Below, in pieces: positions 15,543 to 29,553 of a stretch of DNA of 62,020 nucleotides; the first letter of the stretch is position 1; each line of letters opens with the position of its first letter. The stretch lies in contig DBCR01000048.1 in the NCBI GenBank assembly GCA_002293125.1, positions 566 through 62,585 on the forward strand. The letters are read 5' to 3'. The position numbers and the translations under genes were made by a program. Origin of the DNA: Opitutia bacterium UBA953. Its GTDB lineage: Bacteria > Verrucomicrobiota > Verrucomicrobiia > Opitutales > UBA953. The notes under the pieces are model-generated. The model was not told where the DNA came from and searched no databases. It was given only the letters and a program-made list of their open reading frames with translations.

Positions 15543-16988
15543 TTAGTCGTGGCGGCCAGCGGAAGCCGGCGCGGAAGATTTGAGGATCATGCCAAAAGCA
15601 TTGAGGGCGAAAGCGATGTGCCCGACGAGCAAGAGCACGGCGGAGACGGTCAACACGGTGTTCCATGAGGTAGTGGACTTGGCAATCTGCTGGAAGGAAA
15701 CCGAAGCGTCAGCGAGCTGCTTGCCGTTCTCCCAACCACCGACGAGCAAGGCGACGATCGAAGCGACGGCGCCAAGGGCGGTGGACCAGAAGTGCACGTG
15801 GACGAGTTTGGCGGAGGGCCAGAGCGAACCGGTGAGACGGGGCAGCACGAAGTAGGCGGCGCCGAAGAGGACCATCGTCGCGAACGCGTAGGTCAGGAGC
15901 TGCTCCTGGCCGGCGGCGAAGGACGTGAAGCGGGTCACCGCGTTGTAACCACGGAAACTGAAGATCGCGTTGAGGACGCCGAAGACCGTGAAGGCGACGG
16001 CGCCGAAGGTCACGAAACGGAGCGTGGTGTCGTTCCAGGCGCGGGACCAGCCGCCTTCGGAAGAAAGCGTGCCGTGGAAGTTGATGGCGGTGATGATCAC
16101 CGGGATGATCAGCATCGCGCCGGCGACGACGCCGACAGACTGGAGCCAAAGCGGTACCGGGGCGCCGATGAGGGCGGCGGGACCGGTCCAGCCCGCGAAG
16201 AGGACGAATGACCAGAAGGCCACCGGGGCGAGATAGTAAGCGCTGATGGTACGACCAAGCACCTTGGGCAGGAAGTAATAGATGGCGGCGAGGGCGGAGG
16301 CGCCGAACCAGAGATGAAGGAGGTTCGAGACGAACCAGCTGTGGGCGATGGCTTGGACCACGCCCGAAGCCGGCTGCCAGAGGATGAGCAGCTGAGCCAG
16401 GAGGTAGGTCAACGGGAAGGCGAACGAAGCGGCGACCACGAACCACTGCGAGGCGAACGTGTGACCCGTAGGGCGACGCGCGAAGGCGACGATCGGCCAG
16501 AAGCCAGCGAGCAGGAAGGCGACGGCAAGCACTGGTCCGACTTCGCGCGGAAATTCCAAGAGCGCGAAACCCGTCTGATTACCGGCGAAGATTAGGACCA
16601 CGCCGTAAGTGAGGGCGAGATTCCAAAACACGCCACCAAGGGTAGCGAGCCAGCCGTTACGGAGCTCAAAACGACCGAGCTGCGAAAGCAGCCAGAGATT
16701 AAGAGCGAAGAAGGCGTTAAAGCCCCAGCCATAGACGAAGAGGTTATGCTGAGCGGCGGCGACATGCCCGTAGGTGAGGATTTCGCAGTCGCGGAAAGGG
16801 CCGCCAGCGAGCGACCCCTGCTGCAAGGCTGCGATCACGCCGAGGACCGAAGCCGCGAGCAGCCAGATCACCGAGGAGATGAAGAAGAGAAGGAACGGAC
16901 CACGGAGCTGGCTCTCGGTCCGCGTGAGACGCGAGTCGCCTTCGGGGGGACGGCCCTGCGGGCGGCCGGAACGATTTTCCTGAGTCAT
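15543..16988 (-). CDS. CcoN-like heme-copper oxidase fold protein with no metal ligands
   Basis: A 481-residue, roughly 12-helix protein aligning over its length with cbb3 oxidase subunit I: GFNAFFA (89-95), IYYFLPK (236-242), WTGPAAL (267-273), a block at 301-327, YFVLPRL (379-385), HFW (399-401). Ungapped block alignment to CcoN from memory gives these replacements: heme b His60 to Gln80, CuB His207 to Ser221, active-site Tyr251 to Ala265, CuB His257/258 to Ala271/Ala272, heme b3 His345 to Gln361, heme b His347 to Gln363. I re-read the codons for the WTGPAA and GQEQ blocks; they are clean. It should bind neither CuB nor the catalytic heme. Its role is probably structural within the ACIII operon. 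Confidence 0.85.
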   Translation of the reverse strand: MTQENRSGRPQGRPPEGDSRLTRTESQLRGPFLLFFISSVIWLLAASVLGVIAALQQGSLAGGPFRDCEILTYGHVAAAQHNLFVYGWGFNAFFALNLWLLSQLGRFELRNGWLATLGGVFWNLALTYGVVLIFAGNQTGFALLEFPREVGPVLAVAFLLAGFWPIVAFARRPTGHTFASQWFVVAASFAFPLTYLLAQLLILWQPASGVVQAIAHSWFVSNLLHLWFGASALAAIYYFLPKVLGRTISAYYLAPVAFWSFVLFAGWTGPAALIGAPVPLWLQSVGVVAGAMLIIPVIITAINFHGTLSSEGGWSRAWNDTTLRFVTFGAVAFTVFGVLNAIFSFRGYNAVTRFTSFAAGQEQLLTYAFATMVLFGAAYFVLPRLTGSLWPSAKLVHVHFWSTALGAVASIVALLVGGWENGKQLADASVSFQQIAKSTTSWNTVLTVSAVLLLVGHIAFALNAFGMILKSSAPASAGRHD

Positions 16989-17007
16989 CGGTAAAGGGAG
17001 TGGGAGA

Positions 17008-17758
17008 TTATTTGAGTCCGAGCTCGGCCGTGGTCCACATCGCCGTGCGACCGGCGGTGGCGGCGCGAACGGCCTTCACCTGATCAGCGGAGACCGGGTT
17101 GCCCTGGTTGCCGAAGCTCTGGCGGACGTAGGTCAGGACGTCAGCAACATCGGCGTCAGTAACGCCGGCCACGGGAGGCATCATGCTATTGTAGGTCGTG
17201 CCGTTGACGGTGATGGGCCCCATGAGGCCCTGGAGGATGAACTTGATTGGGAGCTCGGGATTGCCGACCACGATGGGCGCGTTGGCGATCGGAGGGAATA
17301 CGGGAGGCAGGCCCATGCCCGTCGGCTGGTGGCAGGCAATGCAGGTGCGCGCGTAGACCGCGGCGCCACGCTTCATCTGGTCGTCAGAAGCCTTCACGAA
17401 GGCTTCAGCTGCGGCCGGTGCGGCGGGAGCGGGTGCAGGGGCTGGGGCGGCGGCGGCTTGGATCTTCGCGATGACCTTGTTGTCAGCGGCGATGAGGGCG
17501 GTGGCGTCCTTGACCGGGATACGATAAGAACCATCGGCGTTGCGGGCCGGCTCGGTGAGCAGGGCCTGCGCCTTCTTGGCGTTTTCGGCGCGGAGATCTT
17601 TCTGGGCCTTACGACGAAGCGCGTCTTCATCCGGGGCTTGGCGGACAGCAAGGTACGCGTAGGCGGTCACGATCAAGGCGGCCGCGATAAGGCACACGAG
17701 GCGCAGCCACGAGGCGATCTGGCCGGGAAGTAGCGGGCGACTCCCGGGGGAAGGTTGT

Positions 17759-17766
<8 letters not shown>
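17008..17766 (-). CDS. Membrane-anchored monoheme cytochrome c in the ACIII operon
   Basis: A 252-residue protein starting MSEQPSPGSRPLL; its ATG overlaps the actF stop by 8 nt, so an upstream in-frame start at 17832 is rejected. One membrane helix (about 18-41) is followed by a charged helix, an Ala/Pro linker (103-120) and a class I cytochrome c domain: CIACH (Cys142, Cys145, His146) with axial Met195 or Met196. The end, LTYVRQSFGN...SADQVKAVR, recurs in the 45516 dehydrogenase. It probably accepts electrons from ActE or ActA and hands them on. A CcoP-like or CoxB-tail role is possible. Confidence 0.85.
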
Positions 17767-19030
<1,264 letters not shown>

Positions 19031-19037
19031 GGTCGAA

Positions 19038-19751
19038 TTACTTGATTTGGGCCTTCACGGCGGCGGGGACGAGTTCGGGCGGGCAGTTCTGCGAGAGCTG
19101 CAAGGCACGCACATAGGCCACGACGGCCCAGCGCTCCTCAGGAGAAAGCTTGTCGCCGTATCCCATCATCGTGTTCTTGCCGTTGGTGACGACGTCGTAG
19201 AGCTGTCCGTTCGGATAGGAACGGATGAGCGGCGTCTGGAGGCTCGCGATGGTGACGATGGCGACGTCGCCTTCGATGGCGGAGCGCACCTTCATGATAC
19301 CGTTGCCGTCGCCGGCGTCGCCATGGCAGACGGCGCAGTAGATCTGATACTTCGCCTGGCCGAGGGCGAGGACGTCGGCGTCGATCGCGTAGGGCTGCGG
19401 CTGGCCCTTCGTGAGCTTGAGCGACTTCTCGGGGAAGCCGGCGAGGAAGGCGGCCTTGGCATCCTTACCCGTGACGAAGCTAGGGTTGAGGGATTCGGCA
19501 CGGCGGAAGTCATCCGAGAAAACCTGAGCGGGCTCGAGGCCGGTGCCACGGGCGACGGTGCCAGCGACGGGCGGGCGGGCGTCGCGGCCATCGGCAAAGA
19601 GAGCGTTCTCTCCCTGGGCCTTGTACTTGTTCTGATAGTCCATGTCGTCGAAGACATAGACGGGCGTGTCCTTGGACGTCTTGCCTTGGAAGCCGAGGAA
19701 GCTGATCGTGGCGACGACAGCGACGGCGAGGAATGCGAGATAGCGGGTCAT
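19038..19751 (-). CDS. actE: Alternative complex III subunit ActE (monoheme cytochrome c)
   Basis: A 237-residue cytochrome with an N-terminal hydrophobic segment (about 3-20) and one CAVCH heme site in IYCAVCHGDAGDGNG near residue 144. The NGKNTMMGYGDKLSPEERW segment near 202-220 supplies the axial Met. ActE is the mobile or exit cytochrome of ACIII that passes electrons to the oxidase. Unlike some homologues it shows no clear lipobox Cys, so it is probably held by an uncleaved helix. It lies between actD and actF with short gaps. Confidence 0.93.
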   Translation of the reverse strand: MTRYLAFLAVAVVATISFLGFQGKTSKDTPVYVFDDMDYQNKYKAQGENALFADGRDARPPVAGTVARGTGLEPAQVFSDDFRRAESLNPSFVTGKDAKAAFLAGFPEKSLKLTKGQPQPYAIDADVLALGQAKYQIYCAVCHGDAGDGNGIMKVRSAIEGDVAIVTIASLQTPLIRSYPNGQLYDVVTNGKNTMMGYGDKLSPEERWAVVAYVRALQLSQNCPPELVPAAVKAQIK

Positions 19752-19760
19752 GGGTGCGGA

Positions 19761-20303
19761 TCAGTCGCGGATGACGGTGATCTCCTGGCCGCCGAGCGAC
19801 TGGAGGAAGTTGCGCGACTCATCGAGATGGAACTGCGGGTCACGGGCCTCGAGGACGATCATGAACGTGTCGTCCGAGATGCGGGCGAAGTTCGGGAGGT
19901 CGAAGAGCGGGTGATTGTGACGCGGCAGGCGGTTGAAGATGAACTGCCCGAAGAAGGTGCCGAAGGCGGCCAACAGAATCGTGCACTCGTAGATGACGGG
20001 GAACGGGAAGATGACGCTCCAGTAGGGCTTACCGCCGACGATCAGCGGATAGTCGTACGAATTCATGTACCAGGTAAGGAGACAGCCGGTGATGAAGCCG
20101 GTGACGCCGCCCAGCAGGGTCAGGCGCGGGACGGGGGAGCGAGGCAGGCCCATGGCCTGGTCCATGCCGTGGATCGGGAAAGGCGTGTGCACATCCCAGT
20201 TCTTCCAGCCGGCATCGCGCACCTTCTCGGCGGCGTGAAACACGTCGGGGACCTTGCGGAAGATGCAGGCCACGCCGTGGATGCGTTCGTTACGTTCGTT
20301 CAT
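19761..20303 (-). CDS. actD: Alternative complex III subunit ActD (DUF3341)
   Basis: A 180-residue subunit of ACIII. The DUF3341 pattern is present: GWKNWDVHTPFPIHGMDQAMG near 46-67, two membrane helices (about 75-97 and 113-140) and a cytoplasmic C-terminal ferredoxin-like domain (NHPLFDLP, DDTFMIVLEA). ActD carries no cofactor in known structures and helps anchor the complex. It is in canonical position between actC (19 bp upstream) and actE (9 bp downstream). Confidence 0.93.
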   Translation of the reverse strand: MNERNERIHGVACIFRKVPDVFHAAEKVRDAGWKNWDVHTPFPIHGMDQAMGLPRSPVPRLTLLGGVTGFITGCLLTWYMNSYDYPLIVGGKPYWSVIFPFPVIYECTILLAAFGTFFGQFIFNRLPRHNHPLFDLPNFARISDDTFMIVLEARDPQFHLDESRNFLQSLGGQEITVIRD

Positions 20304-20322
20304 GGTCGTTGGGCGGCGGGAA

Positions 20323-21732
20323 TCAGTGGGCGTGGGGGTCGGCCTGCGGCGCGACCATCTTCAATTCGGCCATCGGAAGCAGCGGAAGGAAGCGGACGAA
20401 GAGAAGGAAGAGGACGGAGAAGAAGCCGAAGGTGCCGAAGAACGTGAAGATATCCACGATCGTCGGGCTGTAGTAACCCCAGCTGGACGGCAGGTAGTCG
20501 TTGGCGAGCGAGGTGACGGTGATCACGAAGCGCTCGAACCACATGCCGACGTTGACGAAGAGGCAGATGATCCAGACGAGGGAATGGTTCTCGCGGACCT
20601 TCTTGAACCAGAAGAGCTGCGGGGTGATCACGTTGCAGGAGACCATGATCCAATAGGCCCAGGCATACTGTCCGAAGGCCCGGTTCACGAAGGCGAACTT
20701 CTCGAAGGCGTTGCCCGAGTAGGCCGCGATGAAGAACTCGGTGGCGTACGCGTAGCCGACCATCGTGCCCGTGGCCAAGATGATCTTACACATGTTGTCG
20801 ATGTGGTACTGGTTGATGACGTCATGCAGGCGATAGATCGCGCGCAGAGGCAGCATCAGGGTCAGCACCATCGCGAAGCCGGAGAAGATGGCGCCGGCGA
20901 CGAAGTACGGAGGGAAGATGGTCGTGTGCCAGCCAGGGACGTTCGAGACGGCGAAGTCGAACGAGACGATGGTGTGCACGGAAAGCACGAGCGGGGTCGA
21001 GAGGCCCGCAAGGAGCAGGTACGCCATCTCGAAGTTGGACCACTGGCGGTTACCGCCGCGCCAACCCATGGCCAGCAGGCTGTAGAACGCCTTGCGCCAC
21101 CAGGTCGTGGCCCGGTCGCGGATGACGCCGAGGTCCGGGATCATGCCCATGTACCAGAAGAGCGTGGAGACGGTGAAGTAGGTCGAGACTGCGAAGACGT
21201 CCCACTCAAGCGGGGAGCGGAACTGCACCCAGATACCGTTCTGATTGGGCAGAGGGAGGAGCCACCAGCCGAACCACACGCGACCGACGTGGAAGAGCGG
21301 GAAGAGACCCGCGCAACAGACCGCGAAGATGGTCATGGCCTCGGCGGCGCGATTGATGGACGTGCGCCACTTCTGGCGGAGGAGGCAGAGGATCGCCGAG
21401 ATCAGCGTGCCGGCGTGGCCGATGCCGACCCAGAAGACGAAGTTGACGATGGCCCAACCCCAACCCACGGGCGAACGGAGGCCCCAGGTGCCGGTACCGG
21501 TCGCGACGAGGTAGCCGAGGCCGATGAACGTGAACGACGCGACGAAGAGCGCGACGCCGAACATGATCTTCCACCAGAGCGGGGTCTCTTCTTCGACGAT
21601 GCCACAGACCTTGTCCGTGATCCAGTGGAAGCCGCGGTTATTGAGGATCAGCGGGGAGCGCGGGAGCTCGGCTGGACGAACCTTATCGAGGATCGCGGGG
21701 CGCTCGGAAGAGCTGTCGTGGGCGTGAGCCAT
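20323..21732 (-). CDS. actC: Alternative complex III subunit ActC (NrfD-type quinol-site subunit)
   Basis: A 469-residue NrfD/PsrC-family membrane protein with about ten helices. In characterised ACIII this subunit holds the menaquinol site. Markers include FWVGIGHAGTLISAILCLLRQKWRTSINR near 115-143 and SFDFAVSNVPGWHTTIFPPYF near 258-278, both strong ActC signatures. Short spacing to actB (21 bp) and actD (19 bp) supports a single transcript. MenA at 55773 shows the organism can make menaquinone. Confidence 0.95.
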   Translation of the reverse strand: MAHAHDSSSERPAILDKVRPAELPRSPLILNNRGFHWITDKVCGIVEEETPLWWKIMFGVALFVASFTFIGLGYLVATGTGTWGLRSPVGWGWAIVNFVFWVGIGHAGTLISAILCLLRQKWRTSINRAAEAMTIFAVCCAGLFPLFHVGRVWFGWWLLPLPNQNGIWVQFRSPLEWDVFAVSTYFTVSTLFWYMGMIPDLGVIRDRATTWWRKAFYSLLAMGWRGGNRQWSNFEMAYLLLAGLSTPLVLSVHTIVSFDFAVSNVPGWHTTIFPPYFVAGAIFSGFAMVLTLMLPLRAIYRLHDVINQYHIDNMCKIILATGTMVGYAYATEFFIAAYSGNAFEKFAFVNRAFGQYAWAYWIMVSCNVITPQLFWFKKVRENHSLVWIICLFVNVGMWFERFVITVTSLANDYLPSSWGYYSPTIVDIFTFFGTFGFFSVLFLLFVRFLPLLPMAELKMVAPQADPHAH

Positions 21733-21753
21733 GGGACGGGTGGTCGTTAAGGA

Positions 21754-25152
<3,399 letters not shown>

Positions 25153-25170
25153 CGGAAAAGGGTGGTGGGA

Positions 25171-25872
25171 TTAGCGGTGGCAGCCCGAGCAGCTCTGGGG
25201 CGGATTGACCTTCCAGTCATGGACGAACTTCGTGCCGTCCGCGGTCTGCGCAGCGGGCGAAGCGGCCTTGTAGGCGAGGTCGGTGACCTTGTCGACGGGA
25301 CGCAGGAACTGCTCGGGATTGCGGTGGCAATCGAGGCAGAAGGACATGTTGAGCGACTTCTGCTGGCCGACGACGACCTGCTGATCGATCCGGCCGTGGC
25401 ATTCGACGCAGCTCACGCCGCGGTTCACGTGCACGGCGTGATTGAAGTAAACGTAGTCGGGCACCTTGTGCACCTTGACCCAGCGGATCGCTTCGCCGGT
25501 CTCCATGCTTTTCTTCACGAGCGCGAGAGCGGGGCTGTCGGACTTCACCTGGCTATGGCAGTTCCAGCAGGTGCCGGTCGTCGGGACGTTGGAATGCGAA
25601 GACTTGTCCACGTAGTTGTGGCAATAGCGGCAATCGAGACCCAGGACGGAATCGGGTCCGGCATGGAAGGAGTGGTCGAACGCGACGGGCTGATCCGGCG
25701 TGTATCCGACGTTCAGATACTTGTTCGTGGCGTACTCGTTGACCGCGGCGGCGACGACCACGGCCGTGATGAGCAGGCAGATAAGGATCTGCAACGGGGC
25801 GGCGTTGACGGCCCGGGCGAAGAAGTTGCCACGGGTGGCTGGGCGGTTGAGGAAATCGAGGAGTTTGCGCAT
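25171..25872 (-). CDS. actA: Alternative complex III subunit ActA (pentaheme cytochrome c)
   Basis: A 233-residue cytochrome with an N-terminal membrane anchor (about 25-48) and five CxxCH sites: CRYCH, CWNCH, CVECH, CLDCH and the C-terminal CSGCH. This matches the pentaheme ActA of characterised ACIII. It is the first gene of the operon, 18 bp before actB, with a long AT-rich region upstream that should hold the promoter. With the other cytochromes the operon encodes nine c-type hemes (5 in ActA, 1 in ActE, 3 in the appended genes). Confidence 0.96.
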   Translation of the reverse strand: MRKLLDFLNRPATRGNFFARAVNAAPLQILICLLITAVVVAAAVNEYATNKYLNVGYTPDQPVAFDHSFHAGPDSVLGLDCRYCHNYVDKSSHSNVPTTGTCWNCHSQVKSDSPALALVKKSMETGEAIRWVKVHKVPDYVYFNHAVHVNRGVSCVECHGRIDQQVVVGQQKSLNMSFCLDCHRNPEQFLRPVDKVTDLAYKAASPAAQTADGTKFVHDWKVNPPQSCSGCHR

Positions 25873-26120
25873 CGCGTTCAGACGAATGGATTGGCGGGTT
25901 TTTTGACCGAAGAAGCACGAAAGGCAGAACCCCTTCGCAACCCAAATTTAAGCGGTTTTAGTCGCTTTTCAGGGGTAGCCTGGGAACGGAACCCCTAAGA
26001 ACCTGTGAACTGAGTGTAAATTAAAATCATAAAATACTGAATGACATATATTTACAAACTAACGATTGTTTAAGTTCATTAAAGCCCTCCCCTGCACGCC
26101 AATGGGCCCTTTCCAAACTA
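25873..26120. promoter_or_regulatory. AT-rich upstream region of the ACIII operon
   Basis: About 250 bp without a gene. The part around 26010-26090 is very AT-rich for this genome, and the operon starts at 25872, so the promoter on the minus strand is expected here. I see no unambiguous -35/-10 pair and no clear FNR- or ArcA-like site. A 5' leader of over 100 nt is possible. Confidence 0.45.
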
Positions 26121-26172
26121 TTAGGCCAGCGGAGGGAAAGCCCTAGTGGGGCTAATCCATTCGCTGGCCTAA
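26121..26172. repeat. Nested inverted repeat between tpiA and actA
   Basis: Outer arms TTAGGCCAGCG (26121-26131) and CGCTGGCCTAA (26162-26172) are a perfect 11-bp match. Inside lies a second hairpin, AGCCC-tagt-GGGGCT at about 26139-26153. Transcribed from tpiA it forms a hairpin on top of a hairpin 18 nt after the stop, but no clear U-run follows. It may be an atypical terminator, an mRNA-end stabiliser or a binding site. Confidence 0.6.
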
Positions 26173-26189
26173 GCTGGAGTGGCTCCGAC

Positions 26190-26966
26190 TTAGCGGGTCA
26201 AGGACTTAGCGGCGCTCTGGACGAGGTCGACGAAGCTCTTGGCCTCAAGGGAAGCGCCACCAATCAGGCCACCATCGATGTCATGCTCAGCGAGCAGGGC
26301 ATCGGCGTTATCGGGCTTCATGGATCCGCCGTAAAGGATACGGACGCGACCCGCGGTCTCGGCTCCGAACTGGGAGACGAGCAGCGAACGGATGAAAGCG
26401 TGCACTTCCTGGGCCATGGCCGGGGTGGCGGTCTTGCCCGTACCGATCGCCCAAACGGGTTCGTAGGCGATGATGACCTGTTCGGCCTTACCTGCGGGGA
26501 CACCGGCGAGACCGAGCTCGACCTGGTGCTTCACGACGGCGTTCGTGGTGCCGGCTTCGCGCTCGGCGAGCTGCTCGCCGACGCAGAGGATGGGCTTGAG
26601 GGACGCGGCGAGAGCGGCGTTGACCTTGCGATTGATGAAGGCGTCGTCTTCGCCGAAGATCGCCCGGCGCTCGCTATGGCCGAGGATGACGTGCGTGACG
26701 TGCAGGTCGCGGAGCATGGCGGCCGAGACTTCGCCCGTGAAGGCGCCGTGGGTCTTGTCGTGCATGTTCTGGGCGCCCACGGCGAGGTGGGTGCCTTCGG
26801 CGGCGGCGCTGACCGCGGAGAGCGCGGTGAAGGGCGGGCAAAGGACGATCTGGACCGCCGATTCGGTACCGACGACGGCGGCGATGGCCTTGACGAGGTC
26901 GGTGGCTTCGGTGGCGGTCTTGTTCATCTTCCAGTTACCGGCGATGAGGGGAGTACGTTTGGACAT
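26190..26966 (-). CDS. tpiA: Triosephosphate isomerase
   Basis: A 258-residue TIM-barrel enzyme interconverting DHAP and glyceraldehyde-3-phosphate. The signature residues are present: NWKMN with the catalytic Lys near 13, ILGHSERR with the catalytic His near 98, and AYEPVWAIGTGKTATP with the catalytic Glu near 170, followed by loop 6 and YGGSMKPDNA. It is the last gene of the gap, pgk, tpiA row, 42 bp after the pgk stop. Confidence 0.97.
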   Translation of the reverse strand: MSKRTPLIAGNWKMNKTATEATDLVKAIAAVVGTESAVQIVLCPPFTALSAVSAAAEGTHLAVGAQNMHDKTHGAFTGEVSAAMLRDLHVTHVILGHSERRAIFGEDDAFINRKVNAALAASLKPILCVGEQLAEREAGTTNAVVKHQVELGLAGVPAGKAEQVIIAYEPVWAIGTGKTATPAMAQEVHAFIRSLLVSQFGAETAGRVRILYGGSMKPDNADALLAEHDIDGGLIGGASLEAKSFVDLVQSAAKSLTR

Positions 26967-27008
26967 GGGTGTGTGTTTGAGAGCGTGTGGGCGGGGGTGA
27001 AGCGAGGT

Positions 27009-28253
27009 TCAGGCCGAAAGGGCCGCGACGCCCGGGAGGATCTTGCCTTCGAGGTACTCGAGGGAAGCGCCGCCACCGGTCGAGCAATGCGAGACCTTGG
27101 TGTCGACGCCGAACTTCTTGGCCGCCGTGGCGGTGTCGCCGCCGCCGACGATGGTGATCGCGCCGCGTTCCGTGGCCTTCTCGACGGCCGACGCCATGGC
27201 CTTGGAGCCGACGGCGAACTTTTCGAATTCGAAGACGCCGCAGGGGCCGTTCCAGACCACCGTGCCGGCGCGGCCGATAGCGGCCTCGTACAGCTTGATG
27301 GACTCAGGGCCGCAATCCATGCCTTCCCAACCGGCAGGGATGCCGGACTGCATCGTGGCAGGCTGGGTATTGGAATCAGGCGAGAACTTATCGCCGCAGA
27401 GGAAGTCGACCGGAAGGGTGACCTTCACGCCACGGGCCTTGGCCTTGTCGAGCAGCTCCTGGACGATCTTGGCGCCTTCGGCGTCGTAGAGGGAATTGCC
27501 GATCTCCATGCCGTCGCAGACCTTGCGGAAGGTGTAAGCCATGCCACCACCGATGATGATCTCATCGGCTTTCTCGATGAGGTTGCGGATAAGCGGGATC
27601 TTGTCGGCGATCTTGGCGCCGCCGAGGATGGCGAGGAGCGGGCGCTGCGGGTTGTTCAGCACGGTGTCGAAGGCCTTGAGCTCGGCTTCGAGGAGGAAAC
27701 CGGCGGCTTTGCGGGCCAGGCTGACGCCGACCATCGAGGAGTGGGCACGGTGCGCGGTACCGAAGGCGTCGTTCACGTAGACGTCGCCCAGACGCGAGAG
27801 AGAGGCCCTGAATTCAGCCACTTTAGCCGGGTCAGCCTTCTGGCTGGTGCCGTCTTCGAGCTTCACCTTGCCCTCTTCCTCGATGTGGAAGCGGAGGTTT
27901 TCAAGGAGTAGGATCTCACCCGGCTGGAGGGTCTTGGCGGCGGCTTCGGCCTCGGCGCCCACGCAGGCGGCGACAAACTTCACTGGTTTACCGAGAAGCT
28001 TCTCGAGCTCGGCGGCCACGGGGCGGAGGGAGAACTTCTCGACGACCTTACCGTCCGGACGACCGAGGTGGGACATGAGCACCAGAGAGGCGCCACCTTC
28101 GAGCAGGAACTTGATCGTCGGCAGGGCCGCGGCGATACGCTGGGTATTCGTGATGGCACCGGTCTTCTTGTCCTGGGGGACGTTGAAGTCGACACGGACG
28201 AGGACACGCTGGCCTTTGACGGAGCCGAGTTCGCGGAGGGTAGGAGCAGGCAT
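27009..28253 (-). CDS. pgk: Phosphoglycerate kinase
   Basis: A 414-residue glycolytic kinase. The start at 28253 (MPAPTLRELGSVKGQRVLVRVDFNVP) is chosen because RVDFNVP is the conserved N-terminal block; an in-frame extension to 28367 runs through the gap terminator. SHLGRPDGK, GGAKIADKIPLI and GGGDTATAAKKFG are further hallmarks. It lies between gap and tpiA, separated from gap by a terminator-like hairpin, so pgk-tpiA may be made partly from their own promoter. Confidence 0.97.
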   Translation of the reverse strand: MPAPTLRELGSVKGQRVLVRVDFNVPQDKKTGAITNTQRIAAALPTIKFLLEGGASLVLMSHLGRPDGKVVEKFSLRPVAAELEKLLGKPVKFVAACVGAEAEAAAKTLQPGEILLLENLRFHIEEEGKVKLEDGTSQKADPAKVAEFRASLSRLGDVYVNDAFGTAHRAHSSMVGVSLARKAAGFLLEAELKAFDTVLNNPQRPLLAILGGAKIADKIPLIRNLIEKADEIIIGGGMAYTFRKVCDGMEIGNSLYDAEGAKIVQELLDKAKARGVKVTLPVDFLCGDKFSPDSNTQPATMQSGIPAGWEGMDCGPESIKLYEAAIGRAGTVVWNGPCGVFEFEKFAVGSKAMASAVEKATERGAITIVGGGDTATAAKKFGVDTKVSHCSTGGGASLEYLEGKILPGVAALSA

Positions 28254-28360
28254 GGTGGTGAAAGGAGCAGAGAAAGGCGTAAGGCCAAGGGTGGGAAGAA
28301 CAAACCGCCCGGGCCCTCGCAAACCGTCGTAACCGCCCACCCCCACCCCGCCGGGAGCCC

Positions 28361-28395
28361 AAAACAAGACAGGCGACCCGGATGGGCCGCCTGTC
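28361..28395 (-). terminator. Rho-independent terminator after gap
   Basis: Arms GACAGGCG and CGCCTGTC (28368-28375, 28388-28395) enclose a further GC-rich inner stem. On the minus strand they are followed by TTGTTTT. The hairpin starts 21 bp past the gap stop and separates gap from pgk. Confidence 0.8.
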
Positions 28396-28416
28396 GCGGA
28401 GGAATCTAAGCGAGGC

Positions 28417-29463
<1,047 letters not shown>

Positions 29464-29553
29464 GGTGTGGTGTATAGAAGAGTGGGTTCTCGCGGGAGCG
29501 GGAAAGGGATGAAAAAGGCCCTGCCGACCCCCATTGGCAAGCGAGAATGCGAA

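Noticed and set aside
15543..16988. The CcoN-like gene as a decayed pseudogene or product of a frameshift
   Set aside because: The reading frame is continuous over 481 codons, structural motifs are conserved up to the end, and the changed positions (GCC GCC for Ala-Ala, CAG for both Gln) are clean substitutions, not frame-shifted sequence.
26283..27911. A 542-codon plus-strand frame over tpiA and pgk
   Set aside because: Antisense artefact; both opposite genes are unmistakable glycolytic enzymes.
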